A stretch of 64,000 nt of DNA, taken from Photobacterium marinum. Lineage in GTDB: Bacteria > Pseudomonadota > Gammaproteobacteria > Enterobacterales > Vibrionaceae. Position numbers and translations under genes: made by a program. Below are positions 8,892-22,559 of the stretch, one piece after another. The stretch is from contig NZ_AMZO01000036.1 of assembly GCF_000331515.1 (NCBI RefSeq), forward strand, positions 106,066 through 170,065. The letters run 5' to 3'. Within the stretch, counting starts at the first letter, position 1; each line of letters begins with the position of its first letter. The notes under the pieces are model-generated. The model ran no database searches, was not told where the DNA came from, and saw nothing but the letters and a program-made list of their open reading frames with translations.

Positions 8892-9136
8892 TGCCAATTT
8901 CTTGCCAAGCCAGGTAACCCCGACTAAATGTTAATGTATTGAATAAGGGAATTATCTGTGCTTGTGTGTCTACTCTAGCCTGAAAATCAACACAAAATCC
9001 AGACATTAAAGAGCAGCCATCTAAGCTAAGTAAATACCTGTAATTTATCGCATGCGAACACCGATCGTGTCGTCGTCTGTTTTCAGGCACATAATCTGTT
9101 CGTGAAAACTAACGCACCTGATAACGAGGTAATGCT

Positions 9137-9736
9137 ATGATTCTGGGACATTTATTTGGGCTGTACACCCACCCTAAACAAGAGTGGCGTACCATTGACA
9201 AGGAACACGAAGGTATTCAAAGCAGTCTATCTCACATCATGTTGATTGCACTGCTCCCTCCAACTTTTGCCTTTATCTCCAGTGTGTTTATTGGCTGGCG
9301 GATAGGAGCTGGAGAACCGATATTCCTGACTCAGAGTAGCGCCCTAGGAATGTCAGTTGCCATGTACTTTGCACTGATTGCAGGCGTCTTTGCTCTTGCC
9401 TACCTGGCCCACTGGATGAGCCATACTTTTGGTTCAACGCCAACCTTTACTCAGGCGCTAGAATTAGCCGCTTATACAGCAACCCCTTTATTCATGGTCA
9501 GCATTGCAGCTATTTACCCTCAAGTATGGTTCCTTATGATTGCCGGGTTAATTGGTGTTGCCTATTCCGTTTATCTACTCTACACAGGTGTGCCGATTCT
9601 TATGCATATCCCCGAAGAGCGTGGCTTTATTTATGCTAGTTCCATCGTGACCTGTGGCTTGGTTTTACTGGTATCCATCATTGCCGGTTCAGTTATTCTC
9701 TGGAACCTGGGTCTTGGACCGCAGTTTAGTCACTAA
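9137..9736 (+). CDS. Yip1-family (YohC-like) inner-membrane protein
   Basis: Predicted polytopic membrane protein of 199 aa, similar throughout to E. coli YohC. Shared landmarks are the N-terminal GLYTHPKQEWRTI, the helix-breaking ATPLFM segment and the YLLYTGVPILMHIPEERGF motif before the last helix. About five hydrophobic segments are visible, near residues 35-52, 70-92, 112-128, 130-150 and 165-190. Function is unknown. The start has a GAGG Shine-Dalgarno 8 nt upstream. It converges on purF. Confidence 0.85.
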   Translation: MILGHLFGLYTHPKQEWRTIDKEHEGIQSSLSHIMLIALLPPTFAFISSVFIGWRIGAGEPIFLTQSSALGMSVAMYFALIAGVFALAYLAHWMSHTFGSTPTFTQALELAAYTATPLFMVSIAAIYPQVWFLMIAGLIGVAYSVYLLYTGVPILMHIPEERGFIYASSIVTCGLVLLVSIIAGSVILWNLGLGPQFSH

Positions 9737-9761
9737 TGCTTAAGGGAACGAAGTAGTATTA

Positions 9762-9833
9762 GAGGCGAGAGATAAGAAGCGAAATAAATAGAGGTTAGAG
9801 AGGCGAGTTTGAGTCAACCCGACCTCTCGCCTC
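9762..9833. repeat. GAG/CTC-rich palindromic intergenic element (copy A)
   Basis: Perfect 10-bp arms GAGGCGAGAG (9762-9771) and CTCTCGCCTC (9824-9833) enclose further GAG-rich sequence, between the convergent ends of the YohC-like gene and purF. It belongs to a set of similar degenerate palindromes in this window (see 21454, 27638, 32501, 33022 and 56686). It may double as a bidirectional terminator. Confidence 0.6.
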
Positions 9834-9839
9834 ATAAAT

Positions 9840-11354
9840 CTAAACCCCTTCGTTATGTAACTCGAGATTTGCCAAATCCTGCTGAATTTCACGAGCTTTA
9901 GAATCTTCACTTCGCAGACTTTCAAGGTAATCAAGATATTGCTGGTTAACATCACCGGTAACATAAGTCCCGCTAAAGACAGAGGTTTCAAACTCTTTAA
10001 TATCTGGATTACCGTCAGCCACCGCAGCCACCAAGTCATCAAGGTCCTGGAAAATAAGGCCATCAGCACCAATCATTTTACAAATTTCATCAACTTCACG
10101 ACCATGGGCAATCAGCTCATTAGCACTTGGCATATCAATACCATAAACGTTAGGAAAACGTACTTCCGGCGCTGCTGATGCCAGATACACTTTACGGGCT
10201 CCGGCTTCACGGGCCATTTCAATGATCTGCTCAGATGTCGTACCACGCACAATGGAGTCATCCACCAACAGGACATTCTTATCCTTAAATTCAGAGCGAA
10301 TGGCATTAAGTTTACGGCGTACTGACTTACGGCGCATATGCTGACCAGGCATAATAAAGGTACGACCAACATAGCGGTTTTTCACGAACCCCTGACGGTA
10401 TGGCTTATCCAGTGTACGGGCAATTTCTAGCGCGCTGTCACAGGAGGTTTCCGGGATAGGAATGACAACATCAATGTCATGGTCATACCATTCTCGCTTA
10501 ATTTTCTCCCCCAACTTCTGTCCCATACAAACACGAGCACTGTAGACTGATACTTTATCGATAAAGGAATCCGGGCGGGCAAAGTACACAAACTCAAAGA
10601 TACACGGGTGAAGCGCCGGGTTTTCTGCACATTGCTCAGTATATAACTCACTATTGAAATCTATATATACCGCTTCACCGGGCGCAACATCGCGAACAAA
10701 ATCAAAACCGACAGCATCAAGAGCAACAGACTCAGATGCCACCATATATTCCACTTTTCCGTCTACTTCACGACGTCCCAGACACAAGGGGCGAATACCA
10801 TTAGGATCACGAAATGCAATCAAGCCATGACCAATTACCATAGCCACAACGGCATAAGCACCAGAAACTATTTTATGAACGGCTCGGACAGCAGAAAAAA
10901 TATCATTCGGAGAGAGGGGGTAAGAAGCGGCTTTTTCTAACTGGTTAGCCAATATGTTAAGGAGGATTTCTGAGTCAGATGAGGTGTTAACATGACGCCG
11001 GGCCTCTTTAAACAAACTCTCCTCAATATCTGCGGCATTGGTCAAATTACCGTTATGCGCCAGAGAGATGCCGAAAGGAGAGTTAACATAAAACGGCTGA
11101 GCCTCTGAGGCGCTTGAACTCCCTGCGGTCGGGTATCTGACGTGACCAATTCCCACACTTCCCTGTAGCCGCTGCATGTGCCGGGCCTCAAACACATCCC
11201 GCACCAAACCGTTAGCCTTACGAAGACGAAAACGATTGCTTTCCAAGGTAACAATACCAGCGGCATCCTGTCCGCGATGCTGCAGCACGGTCAGTGCATC
11301 ATAGATAGACTGGTTTACCGGGGTAGATCCCACGATTCCGACAATACCACACAT
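9840..11354 (-). CDS. purF: Amidophosphoribosyltransferase
   Basis: First committed step of purine synthesis: PRPP plus glutamine gives phosphoribosylamine. The glutaminase domain begins MCGIVGIVG with Cys2 as the processed N-terminal nucleophile, and RYPTAGSSSASEAQPF and AHNGNLTN follow. The PRPP-binding motif VLLVDDSIVRGTTS is in the C-terminal half near residues 364-377. The length of 504 aa matches E. coli (505). It lies downstream of cvpA, separated by 136 bp with a large hairpin, and the pair sits behind a PurR box at 12033-12048. Confidence 0.98.
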   Translation of the reverse strand: MCGIVGIVGSTPVNQSIYDALTVLQHRGQDAAGIVTLESNRFRLRKANGLVRDVFEARHMQRLQGSVGIGHVRYPTAGSSSASEAQPFYVNSPFGISLAHNGNLTNAADIEESLFKEARRHVNTSSDSEILLNILANQLEKAASYPLSPNDIFSAVRAVHKIVSGAYAVVAMVIGHGLIAFRDPNGIRPLCLGRREVDGKVEYMVASESVALDAVGFDFVRDVAPGEAVYIDFNSELYTEQCAENPALHPCIFEFVYFARPDSFIDKVSVYSARVCMGQKLGEKIKREWYDHDIDVVIPIPETSCDSALEIARTLDKPYRQGFVKNRYVGRTFIMPGQHMRRKSVRRKLNAIRSEFKDKNVLLVDDSIVRGTTSEQIIEMAREAGARKVYLASAAPEVRFPNVYGIDMPSANELIAHGREVDEICKMIGADGLIFQDLDDLVAAVADGNPDIKEFETSVFSGTYVTGDVNQQYLDYLESLRSEDSKAREIQQDLANLELHNEGV

Positions 11355-11414
11355 GTCCTAAATCCTCGTCACGCATTAAGTAGCAGTTAAAGCTGCTTCA
11401 ACAATTACTCATTA

Positions 11415-11458
11415 TTCCGCGGGTTCCGGTTAACCTGATTTAACCGAATCCCGCGGAA
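11415..11458. repeat. Large imperfect hairpin between cvpA and purF
   Basis: The arms TTCCGCGGGttccGGTTAA and TTAACCGaatCCCGCGGAA pair at 17 of 19 positions with a short loop. On the transcribed (minus) strand it lies about 60 nt before purF. There is no downstream T run, so it is more likely an mRNA processing or stabilising structure, or a repeat element, than a full terminator. Confidence 0.6.
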
Positions 11459-11490
11459 AGGTATCCCAAAAAGCAGCTTGTACACCGGCA

Positions 11491-11985
11491 CTATAATGCG
11501 CCGGGCAAGAAGCTTGACGTGTCTTTGAGATAAGTGAAAAACCATTCAATCACCACGCCGAACTGCGGAATCAACTGTGACTGCTGCCACCAATCTGCCT
11601 TGGCAAATCCCGTAAAGGCGTCGATGAAGAACAGTATGGCAGATACAATTAGTACCCCCCTCACTCCACCAAAGACAACACCCAGAACCCGGTCCGTTCC
11701 TGATAACCCGGTCTTCTGGACCAACTGTCCAATCACATAGTTCACTACCGCACCGACAATCAGTGTCGCAATGAACAAGGCAGCTATTGCGCTACCATTA
11801 CGCAACATCTCATCATGAATGTTCGTAAAATATGCTGCCAGCTCAGTATAAAAATTACTGGCGATGAAAAAAGCAGCAAACCATATAACCAGTGACAATG
11901 CTTCTTTAACAAAACCACGGATCAAACTGACCAGTGCAGAGAAGCCTATTACGCCTAAAATTACGTAATCAATCCAAATCATCAT
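11491..11985 (-). CDS. cvpA: CvpA family membrane protein
   Basis: Inner-membrane protein of 164 aa with about four hydrophobic helices. It is homologous to E. coli CvpA over its whole length: WIDYVILGVIGFSALVSLIRG, then LIVGAVVNYVIGQLV, TGLSGTDRVLGVVFGGVRG and the tail SQLIPQF...SSFLPGA. CvpA is needed for colicin V production in E. coli and its molecular job is not settled. Two ATGs in tandem (11985, 11982) are possible starts. It forms a cvpA-purF operon under a PurR operator. Confidence 0.95.
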   Translation of the reverse strand: MMIWIDYVILGVIGFSALVSLIRGFVKEALSLVIWFAAFFIASNFYTELAAYFTNIHDEMLRNGSAIAALFIATLIVGAVVNYVIGQLVQKTGLSGTDRVLGVVFGGVRGVLIVSAILFFIDAFTGFAKADWWQQSQLIPQFGVVIEWFFTYLKDTSSFLPGAL

Positions 11986-12032
11986 TTGTTGTTTTCGTCT
12001 TGTTGGTGCGTATTCTAACAGAAAAAATGAGA

Positions 12033-12048
12033 ACGCAAACGTTTACCT
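12033..12048. promoter_or_regulatory. PurR operator for cvpA-purF
   Basis: ACGCAAACGTTTACCT matches the PurR box at nearly every position. It lies about 50 bp upstream of cvpA and overlaps the end of dedD, the same placement as the known E. coli cvpA-purF operator. Purine-dependent repression is a firm inference. Confidence 0.9.
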
Positions 12049-12619
12049 AAGGGTTTAGTGGGTTAAATCTGAGCAATCGGCCCTTCAATCCGGTTAATTT
12101 TTCCAAATCTTTGAGCTGTGCCGACAGCTTCGATTTAGAGACATCCGGACCGACAACAACCCGAGCCAAGTCTCCTGGTTTTGGCTGCTTGGGAAAAACA
12201 TGCGCCTGATAACCGGCATCTCGTAATTTTGCAACCAGCTGGTTTGCGTTATCGATATTGCGGAAAACACCTAACTGAACCACCCAGCCACTGTCATGAT
12301 TACCGACTTTCGGTTTTTCAACCGGGTACGGTGCCACTTTCAACGGTTTGACGTTTAAAGGCTCGGAAACACCTTCCAGCTCCTGAGGTTCCTCTATAAC
12401 CACGGTAACAGGCTCAGGAGGCAAATCAATTTCGGCGAACTGAGGTTCAGGGATAGTTGCAAACTCATCTTCAATGCCAATTTGAGGCTGAAGGGGAATA
12501 CTGGCGAACTGCTCCTGGTAATGCTGCTTCTTCCCATCGAATAAATCAGGCAGGAAGATAACGCCGATAGCGACCAGAATAATGGTTCCGACCAGTCGGC
12601 TTTGGAATTTACTTGCCAC
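12047..12619 (-). CDS. dedD: Cell-division SPOR-domain protein DedD
   Basis: Septal protein that binds denuded peptidoglycan. The bitopic layout is visible: a short cytoplasmic start MASKFQSRLVG, a membrane helix TIILVAIGVIFLPDLF (residues 12-27), a Pro/Glu-rich periplasmic linker (about 45-105) and a C-terminal SPOR domain from WVVQLGVFRNIDNANQLVAK to the end. The length of 190 aa is slightly shorter than E. coli (220). It starts 2 bp after the folC stop, so the two are translationally coupled. Confidence 0.94.
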   Translation of the reverse strand: MASKFQSRLVGTIILVAIGVIFLPDLFDGKKQHYQEQFASIPLQPQIGIEDEFATIPEPQFAEIDLPPEPVTVVIEEPQELEGVSEPLNVKPLKVAPYPVEKPKVGNHDSGWVVQLGVFRNIDNANQLVAKLRDAGYQAHVFPKQPKPGDLARVVVGPDVSKSKLSAQLKDLEKLTGLKGRLLRFNPLNP

Positions 12620-12621
12620 GT

Positions 12622-13902
12622 TTACTCCTGTGTTGATGAAATATGGCTGGAAACTTGACCGACAGTGTAAAACGAGCCAAACACGATTACCATATCATCG
12701 CTTTCAGCCTGAGCTAGTGCCGCATCATAAGCTTGTTCCGGAGAATCAAAAGCAGCCTGCTCTCCTTCTAAATGCGAAATAATCTCTTCCGCTTTCGCAG
12801 CACGGGGACCTTCTAATGAAGCCGGATACCAAACGTCTACAATGTCTTTCATCTCAGCCATTGTTGCTGCGATATCTTTATCATGGAGCATGGCAACCAC
12901 AGCGTGGATACGCTGTCTGTTTTCGCGCTGTCGGATCTTCGTCAATTGCTCAGCAAAATACTGCGCCGAGTGCGGGTTATGGGCAACATCCAGGATAGTC
13001 AGCGGAGATTCCGAAATTCTCTCCATACGTCCCGGCAGGGATGCTGTGGCAAGACCTGCGGCAATGTGCTCATCACTGATATCCAGCTCGGCAACGCCCA
13101 GCGCCATCAATGCTGTTGCCGCATTTGGCAGCGGTAGAGACGGCATCGGCAGATCCTGCAAATCAAATGCACCGCAATGCCAACTCCAGCTATTACCATT
13201 CTGCTGGTAATCGAACTGATAACCAACCTGATAGAGCTGCGCACCAATATCATCAGCGTGGGCCGGCACACTGGCTGGAGGATTCGGCTGACCACACACG
13301 GCTGGTTTTTCTGCCCTGAAGATGCCCGCCTTTTCATAACCGATAACTTCAATGTCATCACCCAGCCAATCAACATGATCAACCGCCAGGCTGGTGATCA
13401 CCGCCACATCATGGTCAACAATATTGGTTGCATCCAGGCGTCCGCCCAAACCGACTTCTAAAATAGCCACATCGACCTGATGTTGCTTAAATAGTTGCAG
13501 CGCAGCCAGGGTACCAAATTCAAACAAGCTCAAGCTGCTATCTGACCGATTTTGTTCGATAGCGGCAAAAGCATGAGTATGTTCGCTATCGGCCAGTTCT
13601 TGGCCATTAATACGTACCCGCTCGTTGTAGCGCACTAGATGAGGAGAGCTGTAAACACCAACCTTGTAACCGGCTTCAAGCAAGATGGCTTCAAGGATCG
13701 CGCAGGTTGAACCCTTGCCATTGGTACCAGCAACAGTAATCACGCGAGGTGCAGGTTTAGTTAACTGGGCGCGCTTTGCAACAGCAAACGCACGATCTAG
13801 GCCAAGGTCGATAGCACTGGTGTGGAGGTTTTCTAAATAAGTCAGCCAGGAGGAAAGAGGTGCCGTGGCTTGTGGGGCTGTCAGTCCGGACATTGTCTTC
13901 AT
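12622..13902 (-). CDS. folC: Bifunctional dihydrofolate synthase / folylpolyglutamate synthase
   Basis: Mur-ligase-family ATPase that adds glutamate to dihydropteroate and then to folates. The P-loop is TVAGTNGKGSTCAILE near residue 56, followed by YSSPHLVRYNERVRING, VGLGGRLDATN and LDVAHNPHSAQYFAEQL. I chose ATG 13902; ATG 13893 gives an N-terminus more like E. coli FolC, and a TTG at 13917 is also open. None has a strong Shine-Dalgarno, so the exact start is uncertain by a few codons. It belongs to the accD-folC-dedD-cvpA-purF series. Confidence 0.96.
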   Translation of the reverse strand: MKTMSGLTAPQATAPLSSWLTYLENLHTSAIDLGLDRAFAVAKRAQLTKPAPRVITVAGTNGKGSTCAILEAILLEAGYKVGVYSSPHLVRYNERVRINGQELADSEHTHAFAAIEQNRSDSSLSLFEFGTLAALQLFKQHQVDVAILEVGLGGRLDATNIVDHDVAVITSLAVDHVDWLGDDIEVIGYEKAGIFRAEKPAVCGQPNPPASVPAHADDIGAQLYQVGYQFDYQQNGNSWSWHCGAFDLQDLPMPSLPLPNAATALMALGVAELDISDEHIAAGLATASLPGRMERISESPLTILDVAHNPHSAQYFAEQLTKIRQRENRQRIHAVVAMLHDKDIAATMAEMKDIVDVWYPASLEGPRAAKAEEIISHLEGEQAAFDSPEQAYDAALAQAESDDMVIVFGSFYTVGQVSSHISSTQE

Positions 13903-14042
13903 TCTAATTAGTACCAATAATAGGTACTAATTTAACACTGAAACGAGTCTGAATTCATGTAATCACAACAATAAATTCAATCAACAGATTGTTCTATAGC
14001 TGAGATAGCCACTCAAACCCGCTTCAGTTTCATCAGTAGCGA

Positions 14043-14957
14043 TTATTCCTGTTCGCTATCTATTTTAGGCTCATCAGCAGGCTTTTGCACTGGCACGACC
14101 ATTGGTGATGTCGCATGCGTCATCTTAGCCACCAGACCACCAATACGCTGACGCATTTCACGGCGATCTACGATCATATCAATCGCACCGTGCTCAAGCA
14201 GAAACTCACTGCGCTGGAAGCCTTCCGGTAGCTTCTCACGTACAGTCTGCTCAATTACACGCTGACCGGCAAAACCAATCAGGGCCTTCGGCTCACCAAT
14301 ATTGATATCACCCAGCATTGCCAAACTTGCAGATACACCACCCATCGTCGGATCTGTCAGAACCGAGATAAATGGCAGGCCTTTGGCAGACAGACGCTCA
14401 AGAGCAGCACTGGTTTTTGCCATCTGCATCAAAGACATCAGAGCTTCCTGCATGCGGGCACCACCACTGGCAGAGAAACATACCAAAGCACAGTTGTTAG
14501 CAATCGCTTCGTCAACAGCGCGAACAAATTTAGCACCGACAACAGAACCCATTGAACCGCCCATGAAAGAAAACTCAAAGGCGCAGGCAACCAAAGGCTG
14601 CTCCAACAGGGTACCTTTCATTACTACCAGAGCATCTTTCTCGCCGCTCGCTTTTTGCGCCGACGACAGACGATCTTTATATTTTTTCGAATCGCGGAAC
14701 TTCAGTTTATCCTGTGGCTCCATCTCACCTGCGATCTCTACCTGGCCTTCTGCATCCAGGAAAGTTTCCAGGCGACGACGCGCCTTCATGCGCATGTGAT
14801 GATCACACTTAGGGCAGACTTCCAGATTACGTTCTAGCTCTGCATGATAAAGCACTTGTTCACATGACGTACATTTGGTCCATACCCCCTCAGGGATAGA
14901 CGCTTTTCGAGAAGAAACAATGTTGCTTTTCGTAAGGATCTTTTCAAGCCAGCTCAT
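14043..14957 (-). CDS. accD: Acetyl-CoA carboxylase carboxyltransferase subunit beta
   Basis: Partners AccA to transfer CO2 from biotin to acetyl-CoA, giving malonyl-CoA for fatty-acid synthesis. The four-cysteine zinc ribbon is CTSCEQ...CPKCDHH, Cys29, Cys32, Cys48 and Cys51. The carboxyltransferase core includes FMGGSMGSVVGAKF, SASGGARMQEALMSLMQM and DPTMGGVSASLAMLGD. The length of 304 aa equals E. coli. It stands between truA and folC as in E. coli, except that dedA is absent. Confidence 0.97.
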   Translation of the reverse strand: MSWLEKILTKSNIVSSRKASIPEGVWTKCTSCEQVLYHAELERNLEVCPKCDHHMRMKARRRLETFLDAEGQVEIAGEMEPQDKLKFRDSKKYKDRLSSAQKASGEKDALVVMKGTLLEQPLVACAFEFSFMGGSMGSVVGAKFVRAVDEAIANNCALVCFSASGGARMQEALMSLMQMAKTSAALERLSAKGLPFISVLTDPTMGGVSASLAMLGDINIGEPKALIGFAGQRVIEQTVREKLPEGFQRSEFLLEHGAIDMIVDRREMRQRIGGLVAKMTHATSPMVVPVQKPADEPKIDSEQE

Positions 14958-15169
14958 GAATGACCTTTAATCTTCTTATTTCCCTGCTACATAGCAGAGA
15001 ATTACAAATTCGTTAAATTACCGACGTGGAATTAAAGCACAAAGTTGTCGATCTGTAGATAAAAAACTGGTTGTACTAGTTAGTTAACAAGGCCCGAATT
15101 CGGGATCTTAGTTCAAATAATTCCGATTATGCGTGATGTGGAACCGATAAGTAGTCCCAACATCACCTA

Positions 15170-15955
15170 TTAATCCGGCAGAAACAGCGGGCCAATAGAT
15201 GCCTTTGGCAATTCAAACTCTTCCGGATAATCCACGTCAACCAGATACAGACCTTCAGCTTTCGCCGTTGCCCCTGCAAGGGTTCTGTCTTTTTGCTCCA
15301 ACAACCATTGAATCCATTCTGGTTTTTCTTCACCGCGACCAACCTTAATCAGGCTACCAGTGATATTCCTAACCATATGGTGAACGAAAGCGTTCGCCTT
15401 AATATCAATAATGACGAAGTTACCCTGGCGAGACACATTCAAGTGCATTAGGTTACGCCAAGGGCTAAGTGATTGACAATGCACAGCACGGAATGATGTG
15501 AAGTCATTCTCACCCAACAGGTACTGACCGGCCTCATGCATCTTTTCGGTATCAAGTTCACCATGGTAATGGCTTACACCTGTACTCAGAATTGCAGGTC
15601 TTAGTGCATGATTATAGATGATATAGCGATAGCGGCGAGCAGTTGCTGAAAAGCGGGCATGGAAATCCTCACTGACTTCTTTCGCCCAGCGAACAGCAAT
15701 GTCTTTTGGCAGTTGAGCATTCACGCCCATTGTCCAGGCCGCCATTTTACGATTTACATCAACGTCAAAATGAACAACCTGGCCGGTACCGTGAACACCG
15801 GAATCAGTTCGGCCTGCACATTGCACTTCTACAGGCTTGTTCGCAATCTTAGTTAATGCTTTTTCAAGTCGCTCCTGCACACTGTCAACTTCACGCTGAC
15901 GCTGCCAGCCATAATACTTGGCACCGTCGTACTCGACACCTAAAGCTATTCGCAT
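15170..15955 (-). CDS. truA: tRNA pseudouridine(38-40) synthase
   Basis: Converts uridines 38-40 in the anticodon arm of many tRNAs to pseudouridine. The catalytic aspartate is Asp51 in CAGRTDSGVHGTGQVVHFD. Other conserved parts are EYDGAKYYGWQRQ near the N-terminus and ANAFVHHMVRNITGSLI. The length of 261 aa is normal. A strong terminator at 16046-16086 separates it from fimV, so it probably has its own promoter in the 16.0 kb gap. Confidence 0.97.
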   Translation of the reverse strand: MRIALGVEYDGAKYYGWQRQREVDSVQERLEKALTKIANKPVEVQCAGRTDSGVHGTGQVVHFDVDVNRKMAAWTMGVNAQLPKDIAVRWAKEVSEDFHARFSATARRYRYIIYNHALRPAILSTGVSHYHGELDTEKMHEAGQYLLGENDFTSFRAVHCQSLSPWRNLMHLNVSRQGNFVIIDIKANAFVHHMVRNITGSLIKVGRGEEKPEWIQWLLEQKDRTLAGATAKAEGLYLVDVDYPEEFELPKASIGPLFLPD

Positions 15956-16045
15956 AATTTACTTCGTTCTTACTGTCGGCGCAGATGGCCTGTTTTCTCT
16001 AAGGGATGGGGGATTATAGGGAAAAAAGGAATGAGTTGCGAGGAC

Positions 16046-16086
16046 GTAAAAAACGACCCTCGAACTTATAACGTTTCGAGGGTCGT
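16046..16086 (-). terminator. Strong intrinsic terminator after fimV
   Basis: A perfect 12-bp stem ACGACCCTCGAA / TTCGAGGGTCGT with a 10-nt loop is followed on the minus strand by TTTTTACG. It lies 26 bp after the fimV stop codon and would uncouple fimV from truA. Confidence 0.9.
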
Positions 16087-16111
16087 GTTGATTGTGACAG
16101 CGATATTTTTC

Positions 16112-21214
<5,103 letters not shown>

Positions 21215-21545
21215 TGCCTGTTATCCTCTCTGACAGAGATAAGTAATTCGTTTCGGGCACCGAACTGTTGGAACGAGATCGATTAATGGTGCTTAGCATA
21301 AAGAATCTATCGACCTCTCATCAAGACTCTTGAGCAGTAAAAGAGGATTGTTGCTAACCTGACGGGTATGTCAAGGTTGTCAATAGGGTTTTACAATGGA
21401 GATCATATCCAGAAATCAAGTCGTTCAGATATGAATATCAAAAAACTGGTTTTAAGTAACGAGAGACGAGGTTCTCGTGATGAGTGAACATTAGAGCTAA
21501 ATGCGCTCGCCTCTCCGTTTCTCACCTCTCGCTACTTATTACCAC
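21215..21545. other. Intergenic region between asd and fimV
   Basis: About 330 bp. It should hold the fimV promoter: TTGACA-like hexamers occur on the minus strand near 21360-21385 without a convincing -10. A GAG/CTC palindromic element lies next to the asd stop codon. Confidence 0.5.
21454..21537. repeat. GAG/CTC-rich palindromic intergenic element (copy B)
   Basis: The outer arms AAGTAACGAGAG and CTCTCGCTACTT pair at 11 of 12 positions around more GAG/CTC-rich sequence. The element abuts the asd stop codon. It has the same style and similar arm words as copies at 9762, 27638, 32501, 33022 and 56686. Confidence 0.6.
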
Positions 21546-22559
21546 TTACAGATACTCTTCAATCAGTTTCTCTGCAATCTGAACACTGTTAGTTGCCGCG
21601 CCCTTACGAACGTTGTCAGCCACTACCCACATATTCAGGCCACAAGGATGGCTGATATCTTCACGGATACGGGCAACCATTACGTGGTCTTTACCGGTGG
21701 CATCACCAACCTGGGTCGGATAGTCGTTGCCGTGGAAGACTTCAATACCCTCTGCGTTTTCAAGCAGGTTAATCGCTTCTTCAACATGAACTGGCTGGCA
21801 AGTTTCAACATGAACCGCTTCAGCATGACCGTAAAACACAGGTACACGCACACAGGTCGGGTTCACTCGGATATTGCCGTCACCCAGGATCTTCTGTGTT
21901 TCCCACACCATTTTCATTTCTTCTTTGGTGTAGCCGTTATCCATGAACTCGTCGATATGCGGCAGGCAGTTGAAGGCAATTTGCTTGTCGTAAACATTGT
22001 GCTCTGCAGGCAAACCGTTCAGCAGCTTCGCAGTCTGTCCTGCCAGCTCATCAATGCCCTTCTTACCTGAGCCAGATACTGACTGGTAAGTGGCAACATT
22101 AATTCGCTCAATACCGTAAGCATCCTGGATTGGCTTTAGCGCCACCAGCATCTGAATAGTTGAGCAGTTCGGGTTAGCAATAATATTGCGGTTGCGGTAA
22201 TCCGCCAGTGCGTGCGGGTTAACTTCCGGCACAACCAGTGGTACATCATACTCATAGCGGAAACGAGAGGTGTTATCGATAACAACCACACCGTAATCGG
22301 CAGCAATCGGTGCCCAACGGTCAGACGCTTCTGCACCGGCAGAGAAAATAGCAATCTGTACCTGACCCCAGTCAAATTCTTCTACATCAGTTACGCGTAC
22401 GCTTTTGCCTTTAAAGCGCAAGGTCTTTCCTGCACTGCGGTCAGATGCAAGCAAATGAAGATTGCGAACAGGAAAATTGCGTTCCTCCAGGACCTCTACA
22501 ATAGTCTCGCCAACAGCGCCTGTTGCGCCGAGTACTGCAATGTCATATTCCTGGCTCAT
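21546..22559 (-). CDS. asd: Aspartate-semialdehyde dehydrogenase
   Basis: NADP-dependent reduction of aspartyl-phosphate to the semialdehyde, the branch point to Lys/DAP, Met and Thr. The Rossmann motif is LGATGAVGETIVEVL, and the catalytic Cys132 is in ANPNCSTIQM. GSGKKGIDEL and RVPVFYGHAEAVHVE carry the expected active-site Arg and His. The length is 337 aa. It occupies the place of usg in E. coli (pdxB-usg-truA); here the active-site Cys is present, so it should be a working enzyme. Its ATG overlaps the pdxB TGA by 4 bp. Confidence 0.95.
   Translation of the reverse strand: MSQEYDIAVLGATGAVGETIVEVLEERNFPVRNLHLLASDRSAGKTLRFKGKSVRVTDVEEFDWGQVQIAIFSAGAEASDRWAPIAADYGVVVIDNTSRFRYEYDVPLVVPEVNPHALADYRNRNIIANPNCSTIQMLVALKPIQDAYGIERINVATYQSVSGSGKKGIDELAGQTAKLLNGLPAEHNVYDKQIAFNCLPHIDEFMDNGYTKEEMKMVWETQKILGDGNIRVNPTCVRVPVFYGHAEAVHVETCQPVHVEEAINLLENAEGIEVFHGNDYPTQVGDATGKDHVMVARIREDISHPCGLNMWVVADNVRKGAATNSVQIAEKLIEEYL

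Noticed and set aside
8878..9090. 70-codon minus-strand frame between the LysR and YohC-like genes
   Set aside because: Overlaps the hairpin after lysR, has no ribosome-binding site and no recognisable motif.
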